Source of the DNA: SAR324 cluster bacterium
GTDB lineage: Bacteria > SAR324 > NAC60-12
Assembly (NCBI GenBank): GCA_029245725.1
Contig: JAQWOT010000163.1
Span: 1 to 46,332, forward strand
Direction: 5' to 3'
Length of the DNA: 46,332 bases
Shown here: positions 18,289 through 25,936 of the stretch, piece after piece
Layout of the letters: every line of letters begins with the position of its first letter
Position numbering within the stretch: position 1 is the stretch's first letter
Program-made: the position numbers and the translations under genes
The notes under the pieces: generated by a model
The model's input: the letters and a program-made list of their open reading frames with translations, nothing else
Database searches by the model: none
Told to the model about the DNA's origin: nothing

Positions 18289-18939
18289 ATGAAAAATTCC
18301 CAGTCTTGGAAGGGTCTATTATTCATACTCGGTTGTTTTGTGTGGTTTGCTTCCACAGCAGAGGCTGTAGGTGTGCGACTACAATTCCTGATCCCCACTG
18401 GGGGTTCTGCAGAAGTGAACGGTTTCAACGAGGAAGATCCACAAACCAGTGGACTTGGACTCTCTCTCCTGTTACCTGTGACAGAATCGCTACGAATCGT
18501 TGCAGGTTATAATTATTTTGCGGCAACTATCGAGGAAACTCAGGACAACGCAACCCTCAGCAGAAAAAACGATGGGGCTTTCTACGCTCATATTCTGGAA
18601 GCTGGTGTTGAATATACAGGTATCCAGCTATTCACAGATTACCAGTTGCTGCTGGGTTTGACGGCTCGAATCCCAATGAGTGCAGATGGTTCTGTCAAAA
18701 CAACTGATACTGACAAAACAAACTCAACAGTCGATTCCACAAAGCTGAAAAGCACAGAACCGGTTGGAGGCGGTGTATTGGCAAACATAGGAGTTAGCCG
18801 TGGAAGGTGGGATGTAGGGATTTATTATCAGGGGACAAGCCTTGAATACGAGATCGGGGTTCCTCAACTGAGTGGGGAGGCAGAGAAGGCTAACGTGATA
18901 CTGACGGAGTACGGGCTAAGTGTGGGATATCGGTTTTGA
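18289..18939 (+). CDS. Small outer-membrane beta-barrel protein, unknown function
   Basis: 216 residues beginning with a signal peptide (MKNSQSWKGLLFILGCFVWF, cleaved after an Ala-containing stretch near 26). The mature part shows alternating hydrophobic and polar strands, for example LRIVAGYNYF and RWDVGIYYQG. It ends in LSVGYRF, the terminal Phe typical of barrels assembled by the Bam complex. The length suits an eight-strand barrel. No enzymatic motif or named family is recognisable. It is divergent from mtaB and its 3' end lies 18 bases from the response-regulator gene on the other strand. Confidence 0.75.
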   Translation: MKNSQSWKGLLFILGCFVWFASTAEAVGVRLQFLIPTGGSAEVNGFNEEDPQTSGLGLSLLLPVTESLRIVAGYNYFAATIEETQDNATLSRKNDGAFYAHILEAGVEYTGIQLFTDYQLLLGLTARIPMSADGSVKTTDTDKTNSTVDSTKLKSTEPVGGGVLANIGVSRGRWDVGIYYQGTSLEYEIGVPQLSGEAEKANVILTEYGLSVGYRF

Positions 18940-18957
18940 AGGGTGTTCTATACCAGT

Positions 18958-19392
18958 TCATTCCCTTTTTGATAAACTAGCAGCTCGTTGTTGATGCTCT
19001 ACGCAGAATTCGTAGAGAATCGAAATTAATTCTGTAAGATCAATGGGTTTGCTGAGAAAGTACTGAGCCCCTGCGTTGATCAGGTCGATCAGGTAGTGGG
19101 GTTCGTCATGGGCAGAGATCACAATGATCATCTGATGCCGATCCTTCCGCCGAATGGCTTTCACCATTTCCACTCCATTGATCTTTGGCATGTTGATGTC
19201 TGTGATAATAATCTCGTACTTTCCAAGCTCGAACAACTCCAGTCCTTCCTCACCATTTTGGGCCAGATCAATTGTTTCAAAGAAATTTCTCAGCAAATGT
19301 GCTGTTTCCTGTTGCAACGTCCGATCATCTTCTACGTAGAGCAGGCTGACTCCCTTCGACACAGAGATCAGTTTCTCGATACTGTTCATCAT
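18958..19392 (-). CDS. Single-domain response regulator (CheY-like)
   Basis: 144 residues comprising one receiver domain: acidic pair E21-D22-D23, phosphoacceptor D65 in IIITDINMPKING, and the conserved Lys K115 in FLSKPID. There is no output domain, so it must act by protein contact or phosphotransfer. Its start overlaps the stop of the histidine kinase gene (ATGA), so kinase and regulator are almost certainly partners. Confidence 0.93.
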   Translation of the reverse strand: MMNSIEKLISVSKGVSLLYVEDDRTLQQETAHLLRNFFETIDLAQNGEEGLELFELGKYEIIITDINMPKINGVEMVKAIRRKDRHQMIIVISAHDEPHYLIDLINAGAQYFLSKPIDLTELISILYEFCVEHQQRAASLSKRE

Positions 19393-21149
19393 TGAGATGC
19401 AACCTTTTTCGGATAGTTAAGCAGAGATCCCGGCTGTTCCGTTGACAAGTTGAGATTTGTTGTTTGCGCCTCAGTCATTATGTTTTGCTCAGCATTTTCG
19501 GGTAATCGCTCATTGAGTTCCACTCGAAAACACGCTCCACCATCTTTGTTTGCCACAGTCAACTTGCCTCCAAGATGGTCTTCAATGATCATCCGGCTCA
19601 TGTACAAACCCAAACCGGTACCATTAAGTTTGTTTTTTGTTGAAAAATAAGGAAAGAAGATTTGATCAACCACCTCCTCAGGTATACCTCCAGCGTTATC
19701 CTGCACTTCTAGTATTTGTTTATCCTGCTGAGCATAGGTGCGCAGGATAAGCCTCTTTTTATTTATTCCACTTTCCTTCAACGCTTCTTCAGCATTTTTC
19801 AACAAGTTGATCAATGCTTGCTGGACTTCATTCGTGAACAGTTCCGACTGGGGTAGTTCGCCAAACTCCTTGACCAGTTCGATGTCCTGTGTTTGCAGAG
19901 ATAATCCCATGATTTCCACGGTGCGTTGCACCAACTCGTTGAGTTGTACGAATGCACGTTGACGGTCTGGCCGAAAGAAATCCCGGAAATCATTTATCGT
20001 TCGAGAAAGAAAGGAGGTAGTATCTTGAATTTTTTTCAACTTCTCAAGTGTCCCCTCAGTGGTGGCATTACCAAGCTGCTGTTCCAATTTGATGGAGGCT
20101 GCGATCATGTTAATAGTAGCCAATGGTTGGCGCCACTGATGAGCAATCATCGCCAACATTTCTCCCATCGAAGCCATCTTGGTCGATTGGACGAGCTGTT
20201 GCTGCATCTGCTGTAGTTCTTCATAAGCCTGTTTCAACTCTTCGTGACTAGTCTGCAAGTCTGTCGCTGACTCCTGAATCAGTTGAATTTGCAACAAAAG
20301 CTGGTTTTGAAGATGTTGGAAAGCGTTGACGAGCTGGTGGGATTCCAAAGTGTTTGCGGGAATATCAGCTAATTCAAGATCTCGGAGTTGAGCTTCGAAC
20401 TGCTGCAGAGAGTCACTGTTCCTCAGAGAATCTGTTTTGAGTAATGCTAGGCGGGTGGTTAATTGCTGAATCGGAGCGGCAACACGACGTGCTACCACTA
20501 CAGAAATAATCAGCCCAAACAATATTAGAAGTGCTTCAATAATCAGGAGTGATTGTTGGTTTTCTGCAACAGCCTTGTCTAGTGGTTGCTGAGACAAACC
20601 AATGTGCATGACTCCAACGGGCTCTCCCCAAAAAACCAACTGGCGACGAGCTTCAAACACAACTTCTCCAGCTTTTCCACGGACTTCCTCGTCAATCAGG
20701 GCATCAGTCAACAGAATCTGTTCCCTGAGCTGATAGTCACCAGTTTGAGTTACCGTCCTTCGTCTCGGTGCATCACGAGTGTCAAGAATCTTTATCTGAG
20801 AGGGCTCCCACTCAATAACCCCGGGTTCATACTTCTCAATCAGATTATCGTCATAGGCAAAAAGAATTTCGTTCTCTATACTGCGAACGAAGACATAAAC
20901 CAACTCTGGTTGTGAATCGAGAAGAGTGAAGTTGATCTCTAGCTGGGCCCAGTTGGAGGTGCCCACCCACTCTGTTGTCTTGGCGGCAAGCGATTCAGAG
21001 ATCCAATAAATACGCTCAAAGTATGCGTTGCGGAGGCTCTCAACTTGGCGTTTTTGACCAATGTACCAAGTCAGGGCATTCGAGAGGAGCAAGGCACTCC
21101 CCAAGGAGATGAGGAGCACCGTGCGGAGTCGGATTGGTTGAAAAAGCAT
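19389..21149 (-). CDS. Membrane sensor histidine kinase
   Basis: 586 residues. Transmembrane helix 1 spans about 10-30, an extracytoplasmic sensor domain about 31-200 (residues 80-105 resemble a double-Cache/PAS-like sensor), and helix 2 about 201-221. A HAMP-like linker and a coiled coil (about 285-325) follow. The DHp phosphoacceptor is H337 in MIAHQWRQPLATINMIA, a variant frequent in delta- and epsilon-type proteobacterial kinases. The N box (ALINLLKNAEEAL) and G boxes (DNAGGIPEEV and GTGLGLYMSRMI) complete the ATPase domain. Upstream lies a secreted double-domain protein that may be its accessory sensor; downstream is its receiver protein. Confidence 0.93.
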   Translation of the reverse strand: MLFQPIRLRTVLLISLGSALLLSNALTWYIGQKRQVESLRNAYFERIYWISESLAAKTTEWVGTSNWAQLEINFTLLDSQPELVYVFVRSIENEILFAYDDNLIEKYEPGVIEWEPSQIKILDTRDAPRRRTVTQTGDYQLREQILLTDALIDEEVRGKAGEVVFEARRQLVFWGEPVGVMHIGLSQQPLDKAVAENQQSLLIIEALLILFGLIISVVVARRVAAPIQQLTTRLALLKTDSLRNSDSLQQFEAQLRDLELADIPANTLESHQLVNAFQHLQNQLLLQIQLIQESATDLQTSHEELKQAYEELQQMQQQLVQSTKMASMGEMLAMIAHQWRQPLATINMIAASIKLEQQLGNATTEGTLEKLKKIQDTTSFLSRTINDFRDFFRPDRQRAFVQLNELVQRTVEIMGLSLQTQDIELVKEFGELPQSELFTNEVQQALINLLKNAEEALKESGINKKRLILRTYAQQDKQILEVQDNAGGIPEEVVDQIFFPYFSTKNKLNGTGLGLYMSRMIIEDHLGGKLTVANKDGGACFRVELNERLPENAEQNIMTEAQTTNLNLSTEQPGSLLNYPKKVASQ

Positions 21150-21163
21150 GAAATGAAAGGAGG

Positions 21164-22057
21164 TCAGCGTGTCTCAATTTTTTGTAGGAAAAATAAGAAT
21201 TGAGGCAAACGGCCTGCCAAATTAGGATGTTCTGCGACAGGAAATACTACGCTGTAAGGTCCACCATAGGCAGAGATGATTTTCTGATTGTCAAAGGATC
21301 GAAGAACAACGATTGGTTTGCTCAAATCCTCTTTCTTCAGAGTAACAGAGTTGCCCACGTACGGAGTCAGTACAACCTCATTGAAATTATCGGAAGTTAG
21401 AAAATCTCGCAGAAATGCTCCCTCCGTTTGTGTATCTCGGTCCGGAGAAGGCAAGGGCTTACGATACCCTCTGGGAATTGGAGGGACGTAGTTTAAGAGT
21501 TCTCCAGGGAGAACTGCAATTGCTTTAGCATCCATCACTCTGGAGTTTCCACCTTCAACAACGGTTAACTCTGGAGTGAGGGAGGTTCCAAGAATTACCG
21601 TGTCGATGTACCAGTTGTATAGACCCTGATCACTGACCTGCTCATGCATCACCATATACGGTCCACCTCGATTCTTTTTAATGCGCTTTCCACCGCTGGA
21701 GAAAGCGATCATCACATTATCTTTTCGAATCTGCTCAATTGGTTCGTAGGTGACATAGACGTTGTTGGCAATGAAAGTGACCCCGTCAATGTTTTCATCA
21801 GCCTTGGTCAGCTCAATGATTTTCTCAAGCGTGATTCCCTTGAATTCCTTCTGACCATCGTCTGGGAAGTTAGGATCCTGGGAGGTGTAGGTTGTGGCGT
21901 TTGCTTCCATCATTTTCTGATCCAGCACAAAAGCTTGCCCTGAGTCTGCGCCAAGCTGTCCGATGATCTGAATTTGTGTTTGACGCGCCAAAAGGTTGTT
22001 GTTCATCAGGATGCAAGTAAACGCGAACAACCCTAGAATGAATCCTACTCGTTTCAT
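21164..22057 (-). CDS. Secreted protein with two sulfite-oxidase-like (SUOX fold) repeats
   Basis: 297 residues from the ATG at 22057, which has a GGAGA ribosome binding site; the frame extends upstream to 22177 but those residues are unlikely to be used. Residues 1-25 form a signal peptide. Two similar segments follow. The first (about 71-152) has FKGITLEKIIEL, VYVTYEPIEQI, GGKRIKKNRGGPYMVMHE and a closing NWYIDTVILG. The second (about 212-294) has EGAFLRDFL, SVTLKKEDLS, DNQKIISAYGGPYSVVFP and a closing LPQFLFFLQKIE. This order resembles the molybdopterin-binding sulfite-oxidase fold, but no cofactor cysteine is present, so it is probably a binding protein. It lies 14 bases upstream of the kinase gene. 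Confidence 0.6.
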   Translation of the reverse strand: MKRVGFILGLFAFTCILMNNNLLARQTQIQIIGQLGADSGQAFVLDQKMMEANATTYTSQDPNFPDDGQKEFKGITLEKIIELTKADENIDGVTFIANNVYVTYEPIEQIRKDNVMIAFSSGGKRIKKNRGGPYMVMHEQVSDQGLYNWYIDTVILGTSLTPELTVVEGGNSRVMDAKAIAVLPGELLNYVPPIPRGYRKPLPSPDRDTQTEGAFLRDFLTSDNFNEVVLTPYVGNSVTLKKEDLSKPIVVLRSFDNQKIISAYGGPYSVVFPVAEHPNLAGRLPQFLFFLQKIETR

Positions 22058-22266
22058 ATTTTCTCCAATCAGAGTTACCAAAGCTAGAACCACGTCGGGC
22101 TTGAATACACTAATTGCTGCTTTGAAAAAAACTTTAGTAACTTCTTTGATAGAAAAGAGCAAATTCGATGTTTGCAACCAAGTGGAGAAGGGGGTAGCAA
22201 GCAGAAGCTGTCCGAGGAGGAAAAAGATGTGATCAGCTTAGTTGAATGACCACGTCAGTAGCAGCA

Positions 22267-23409
22267 CTAATCGCCAGACTGAAGTACCCAATTTTGCGGC
22301 TGACCACAAAGATTGTAGTCAGCTCTGGAGAACCAACCGAGGCAACTCCAGGATAAAAATTGGGCAATGCGTGCGCTATCCCATGCACCTGGCAAACCAA
22401 CAGAATCAAGCCGAATAGCTTCCAAACGTTGATTCAATGGCAAGGATGGAGAAAGAAGCCGTTCAATCAAGTTCATCTCACTGTGCCCATCCCGAGACCA
22501 CTGCACCTGCTGCTGCAATGCGTCTCGCAGGTCCATCTCAGCGACACCGTTGGTCGTAGCATATTTATCTGCTTCGGTAGATCCTGATTTACTGAAATTG
22601 GGAAGAATGATTTGACCGAAACACATCCAAATAACGAAAGCCATGCTTGTCAGAAAAAGACCACGGACCGTTTCTACCCCAGCCCCGGCAAACAGACTGG
22701 CAGACCAAAAACCGTATAGGTTCCAGATAATCGCAACCAGTACTCCACGATGGCGACTGTGAGTGCGAACAGCTCCCACTCTACGTAAAATCTGAGCCCG
22801 GAGTTGGTCTTCAGACATTTCCAACCAGCGAGAGGGGATGATTGTTTTTTCAATCCAAGGCAGCCCAGTGATGCCTCCAGCAAATATAGGATTCTCCTCT
22901 CGGACAACATCAGTGCGACGACTGAGTAGTTCTCCGATACGGTTTCTCAAGTTTTCACGGTCTTCACTGTGCAATTTATATCCAACCAACCAGCGAGCGA
23001 GGGGTGCTTGCAGCAAAAGCATGATTAGAGACATGCAGATCAGTAGGCCCATGACACCCCAAGTCCCATAGAGCTTTCCGATCTCCATGATCAGCAAACC
23101 AGAGATCAGGAGAATGCCTGCATGTACTAAAATCCCGCGAAGTAAACGACTCCAAAACAGCGAGAAATTGCGCTGAATATTCTGAGCCAATCCAGGGATG
23201 ACATAGCCCCCTAGCAAATCCAGCGGCAACATAATCAACACATAGGCAATTACAATCAGTGCCCACCACTGCACTTCCACCAACAAGGAAGCTGGTTCTG
23301 CTGGAAATGCGCTTGATGGCCACTCATTGAATAACCCGACACAGGCCAAACCAACCCAGAAGATCAAGTTGAACAGTCCAAACCAAGCCCGTAGATTTGT
23401 GAATTTCAT
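22267..23409 (-). CDS. M48-like membrane protein with lost zinc ligands (pseudopeptidase)
   Basis: 380 residues with hydrophobic segments near 9-28, 45-66, 92-110, 115-135, 223-242 and 250-270. The layout follows M48 (HtpX/Ste24-like) membrane peptidases. A segment around 174-208 aligns with the sequence that precedes the zinc motif (NPIFAGGITG, then TIIPSRWLEMSEDQLRAQIL). The position of HExxH reads R209-R210-V-G212-A213. The later Glu-x-x-Ala-Asp motif survives only as S277-T-E-A280-D281-KYA, so the third ligand is Ser. A final SPSLPLNQRLEAIR resembles the M48 HPPLxxRI element. It therefore appears catalytically dead. It is the gene immediately downstream of proteorhodopsin, separated by a stem-loop. 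The family call is by eye. Confidence 0.55.
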   Translation of the reverse strand: MKFTNLRAWFGLFNLIFWVGLACVGLFNEWPSSAFPAEPASLLVEVQWWALIVIAYVLIMLPLDLLGGYVIPGLAQNIQRNFSLFWSRLLRGILVHAGILLISGLLIMEIGKLYGTWGVMGLLICMSLIMLLLQAPLARWLVGYKLHSEDRENLRNRIGELLSRRTDVVREENPIFAGGITGLPWIEKTIIPSRWLEMSEDQLRAQILRRVGAVRTHSRHRGVLVAIIWNLYGFWSASLFAGAGVETVRGLFLTSMAFVIWMCFGQIILPNFSKSGSTEADKYATTNGVAEMDLRDALQQQVQWSRDGHSEMNLIERLLSPSLPLNQRLEAIRLDSVGLPGAWDSARIAQFLSWSCLGWFSRADYNLCGQPQNWVLQSGD

Positions 23410-23430
23410 TATTGCTCTCTAGTTCGAACA

Positions 23431-23456
23431 TTGAGGGATCCAACAAGATCCCTCAA
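23431..23456 (-). promoter_or_regulatory. Intercistronic stem-loop after proteorhodopsin
   Basis: TTGAGGGATC and GATCCCTCAA form a perfect 10-bp stem around the 6-base loop CAACAA, between the rhodopsin stop (23514) and the next start (23409). No T-tract follows on the minus strand, so it is more likely a partial terminator or mRNA-stabilising hairpin that favours rhodopsin over the downstream genes. Confidence 0.75.
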
Positions 23457-23513
23457 GTTCACGATCAAGTGACAGACTGCAAACTGATTCTTCAGCACAG
23501 CCCCATTAACCAA

Positions 23514-24293
23514 TCAGGCTTTGGCAGCAGCTGCCTTCGCTGGAACAGGTGCGCTGTCTACAATGGTCTTCTCACGAGCAATGAAGTAAACCATGACTCC
23601 ATATCCACACTTCGCAGCAATGTCTGCAATGGTGTAGCCCACCTGAATACCAATCTCAGCGTCTGCTGTTCCTCCTGCAATGTTAAAGAGGTACGCGATT
23701 GGATAGAACATCCAGGTCACTAGTAAAACCATGCGGGTCTGTTCTACCAATTCTTTCACACGACCAGTCTCGTGCTCAATTTCAACCGCTAGTTCTTTCC
23801 AAAGCGTCCTCAAGATGTAGACGAATGGAATGAAGGACAGTACGAAGAAGATCGCCTGAGTGCTACCACTGTCAGACACCTCACCTGGATAGCCAAGTGC
23901 GATCATTAGGACGGAAGCAATAACCAAGCGTCCGAGCAAATCCATGGACTTCTCACGTGGCAATGCCAAGACAACGATCAATTCCACTAGCAGCAAAGGT
24001 ACTGTCAGCAACCAGTCCACATAACGATAGGCATCGTTGAAAGGTACTCCGGTAGCCATATACATTCCATTTTCACCAATGGTGTACGCTTCATCCCAAC
24101 TTTGGAAAATTCGGAAATAGTGGTAACCGGCAATCAATACCACCAAGCCGGAAACAACAATTGCTGGCCGATACTTGACCGCAATGTTCTCCTTGGCAAG
24201 AACGAAGAAGACGAAGGTGCCGAACATTGCGGCAATCGTCAGAGAGAACATGTTGTAGACCAGCGAAAATTGGTCCGGACTCAACTCAGGCAT
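23514..24293 (-). CDS. Proteorhodopsin, light-driven proton pump (green-type)
   Basis: 259 residues with seven transmembrane helices. The proton-pump triad is visible: D93 (acceptor), T97 and E104 (donor) in RYVDWLLTVPLLLVEL. H58 in AGYHYFR pairs with the acceptor. K228 in DIAAKCGYG is the retinal Schiff-base lysine. The spectral tuning site eight residues after D93 is L101, the green-absorbing form (Gln gives blue). The Ala/Lys-rich C-tail is cytoplasmic. A strong ribosome binding site (AAAGGAGA) precedes the start. The retinal needed for function is made by the divergent crt/blh operon beginning at 24815. Confidence 0.98.
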   Translation of the reverse strand: MPELSPDQFSLVYNMFSLTIAAMFGTFVFFVLAKENIAVKYRPAIVVSGLVVLIAGYHYFRIFQSWDEAYTIGENGMYMATGVPFNDAYRYVDWLLTVPLLLVELIVVLALPREKSMDLLGRLVIASVLMIALGYPGEVSDSGSTQAIFFVLSFIPFVYILRTLWKELAVEIEHETGRVKELVEQTRMVLLVTWMFYPIAYLFNIAGGTADAEIGIQVGYTIADIAAKCGYGVMVYFIAREKTIVDSAPVPAKAAAAKA

Positions 24294-24814
24294 ACGTTCT
24301 CCTTTTGTAGGAGTTAGGTTATGTAAGAAAGCTATAAGCCTTCTCGCCTCATGAAACAGCCGACATAACCAATGGGTTCCTTTGGTTTCTCAGCTAGTTC
24401 TTATCCTTTGACAAGAACGAAGGTTCAATCGACAAAAAGTAGACCAATTATGAAAAATTTATTTGAAAAAATAAGCTAAGAAATAAATTTTATTTTTTAT
24501 GATAAAAATAACTTTTTTTAATTTTTTAGTGATAAATTTAGATCAGAGTTGATTATCACTCTAAATTTATCATTTTTCTATATTGATAAAATTATTATAG
24601 GTATTCGATTAATTAAATAGTTAAAGTTGTTTCTGGTAATGTAAAGAGTAATTTATAATTTCGTGAGAAATCTTTTGTTTAACTCTTCTTATTTTTATCA
24701 CGAAAATTTATATTTTATATTTAAATTGTATTATCAGTATTTTAATAACTAAATTGGCTAAGCACACTCATTGCAAAAAGTTGGTCCTTCATTCAAACTG
24801 CATACGGAGGTTCC
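24294..24814. other. 521-base AT-rich divergent control region between rhodopsin and crtE
   Basis: No gene. It must contain the promoters of both arms of the phototrophy cluster. Besides the 13-bp inverted repeat at 24530-24572 there is a 6-bp stem (GTTCTT at 24397-24402 with AAGAAC at 24413-24418) in the presumed rhodopsin leader. The middle, 24440-24760, is extremely A+T rich. No -35/-10 pair could be called with confidence. Confidence 0.7.
24530..24572. promoter_or_regulatory. 13-bp inverted repeat between rhodopsin and crtE
   Basis: TGATAAATTTAGA (24530-24542) and TCTAAATTTATCA (24560-24572) are exact reverse complements separated by 17 bases. A second, overlapping pair, AGTGATAA (24528-24535) and TTATCACT (24553-24560), offers an alternative stem. 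It is roughly midway between the divergent starts, so it could be an operator for coordinated control of opsin and retinal synthesis, or a transcript-end hairpin. Confidence 0.6.
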
Positions 24815-25936
24815 ATGGAAATGAGTTCAAATGCTATTTATGATAATCCCTTTAGAGTATTGGGAGAGCGATATTTTTCTTTGCATATGAACCGTATCAA
24901 ACTGATAGAAAAAGAATTTATTTCAGAAAATAAATGTTTGAATTCTTTAAACTGGGCAGCGCAGAAAATTAAAATTGTACCAGCAGAAATGAAATCTTTT
25001 ATGCGGCAAAGTGGAATATTAAAAGATAGTGCTGACTATCATTTAATGACGGAAGGAAAACTCTTTAGAGCGCAGTTGGCCTTGGCTGCAGCGCACCTTC
25101 ATCGTTTAGATGAAAAGACTGCACTACAGTTGGCCTGTGTAACAGAATTTATTCATAACGCATCGCTCGTCCATGACGATATTCAGGATCAGGACGAAAC
25201 GAGAAGAAACTTTGCAACGGTTTGGAAGCAATATGGATCAAACAATGCGCTTCTTTTAGGGGATTTGCTGCTGAGCAAAGCCTATGAAATGCTAGGCATC
25301 CTAGGCATGCAGCACTACCGTGGTCCAAGATTGATCAGTCTACTTGGTGAGAAGATCGCACTGCTGATACAAGGACAGTCAGATGAGTTGGAGTACCAAA
25401 GTGATTTGACTCTGCCTCTACAAACCTATGAACACATCGCACTCTGCAAAACAGGAGCTCTGCTTTCCTTTCCCGTGGAGGCCGCCCTAATCTTGTCAGG
25501 TGTTCAAGAGAGGGAATGTGGCCGCGTAAGTCAAATTTTTAGCCGATTCGGAGTGGCCTACCAAATTCATGACGACATCATTGATTTATGCGCTTCAAAC
25601 AAAGGCCGTGATTTTCCGGGTTCAGATCTGCGGGAAGGTCGGGTCAGCGCAGTAATCCTACAATTTTGGCAGCAATCCTCACCGAAAGTGAGGGAGCAAT
25701 TCGAAATTTTCTTTAAGGATGAAAAATGTCGTCGTGAACCTAAGCAATTAGCCTACTGGGTCAATGCACTGGCCAACACACAGGTTCTGGAAGCAAGCTT
25801 TCAATACCTTACCGAGACGCTTGCAAACTGCCGCCAAGAAGCTGCCGAGCTACCAGATCCTCTAAGTTCATTCATGTTGTTAGTCATCTCTCAGTTGGAA
25901 AAGCGCTTTCAGCCAGAACTGGAGTTGCTGGCATGA
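24815..25936 (+). CDS. crtE: Polyprenyl diphosphate synthase, GGPP synthase type
   Basis: 373 residues. The first Asp-rich motif is D121-D122-I-Q-D125 in HNASLVHDDIQDQDETRRN and the second is D253-D254-IID257. Both chelate magnesium for chain elongation of isoprenoid diphosphates. Leading a carotenoid operon, it should supply C20 geranylgeranyl diphosphate. The protein is about 50 residues longer at the N-terminus than many CrtE proteins; that extension is A+T rich and has no recognised motif. A strong ribosome binding site (CGGAGG) supports the start. The stop overlaps the next start (ATGA). Confidence 0.93.
   Translation: MEMSSNAIYDNPFRVLGERYFSLHMNRIKLIEKEFISENKCLNSLNWAAQKIKIVPAEMKSFMRQSGILKDSADYHLMTEGKLFRAQLALAAAHLHRLDEKTALQLACVTEFIHNASLVHDDIQDQDETRRNFATVWKQYGSNNALLLGDLLLSKAYEMLGILGMQHYRGPRLISLLGEKIALLIQGQSDELEYQSDLTLPLQTYEHIALCKTGALLSFPVEAALILSGVQERECGRVSQIFSRFGVAYQIHDDIIDLCASNKGRDFPGSDLREGRVSAVILQFWQQSSPKVREQFEIFFKDEKCRREPKQLAYWVNALANTQVLEASFQYLTETLANCRQEAAELPDPLSSFMLLVISQLEKRFQPELELLA

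Noticed and set aside
22058-22177. Extended N-terminus of the SUOX-like protein
   Set aside because: The internal ATG at 22057 has a ribosome binding site and a proper signal peptide; the upstream 40 residues would hide it.
24380-24420. Possible tRNA or riboswitch in the rhodopsin leader
   Set aside because: Only a 6-bp stem is present; no tRNA arms, conserved T-loop or known aptamer pattern could be found.
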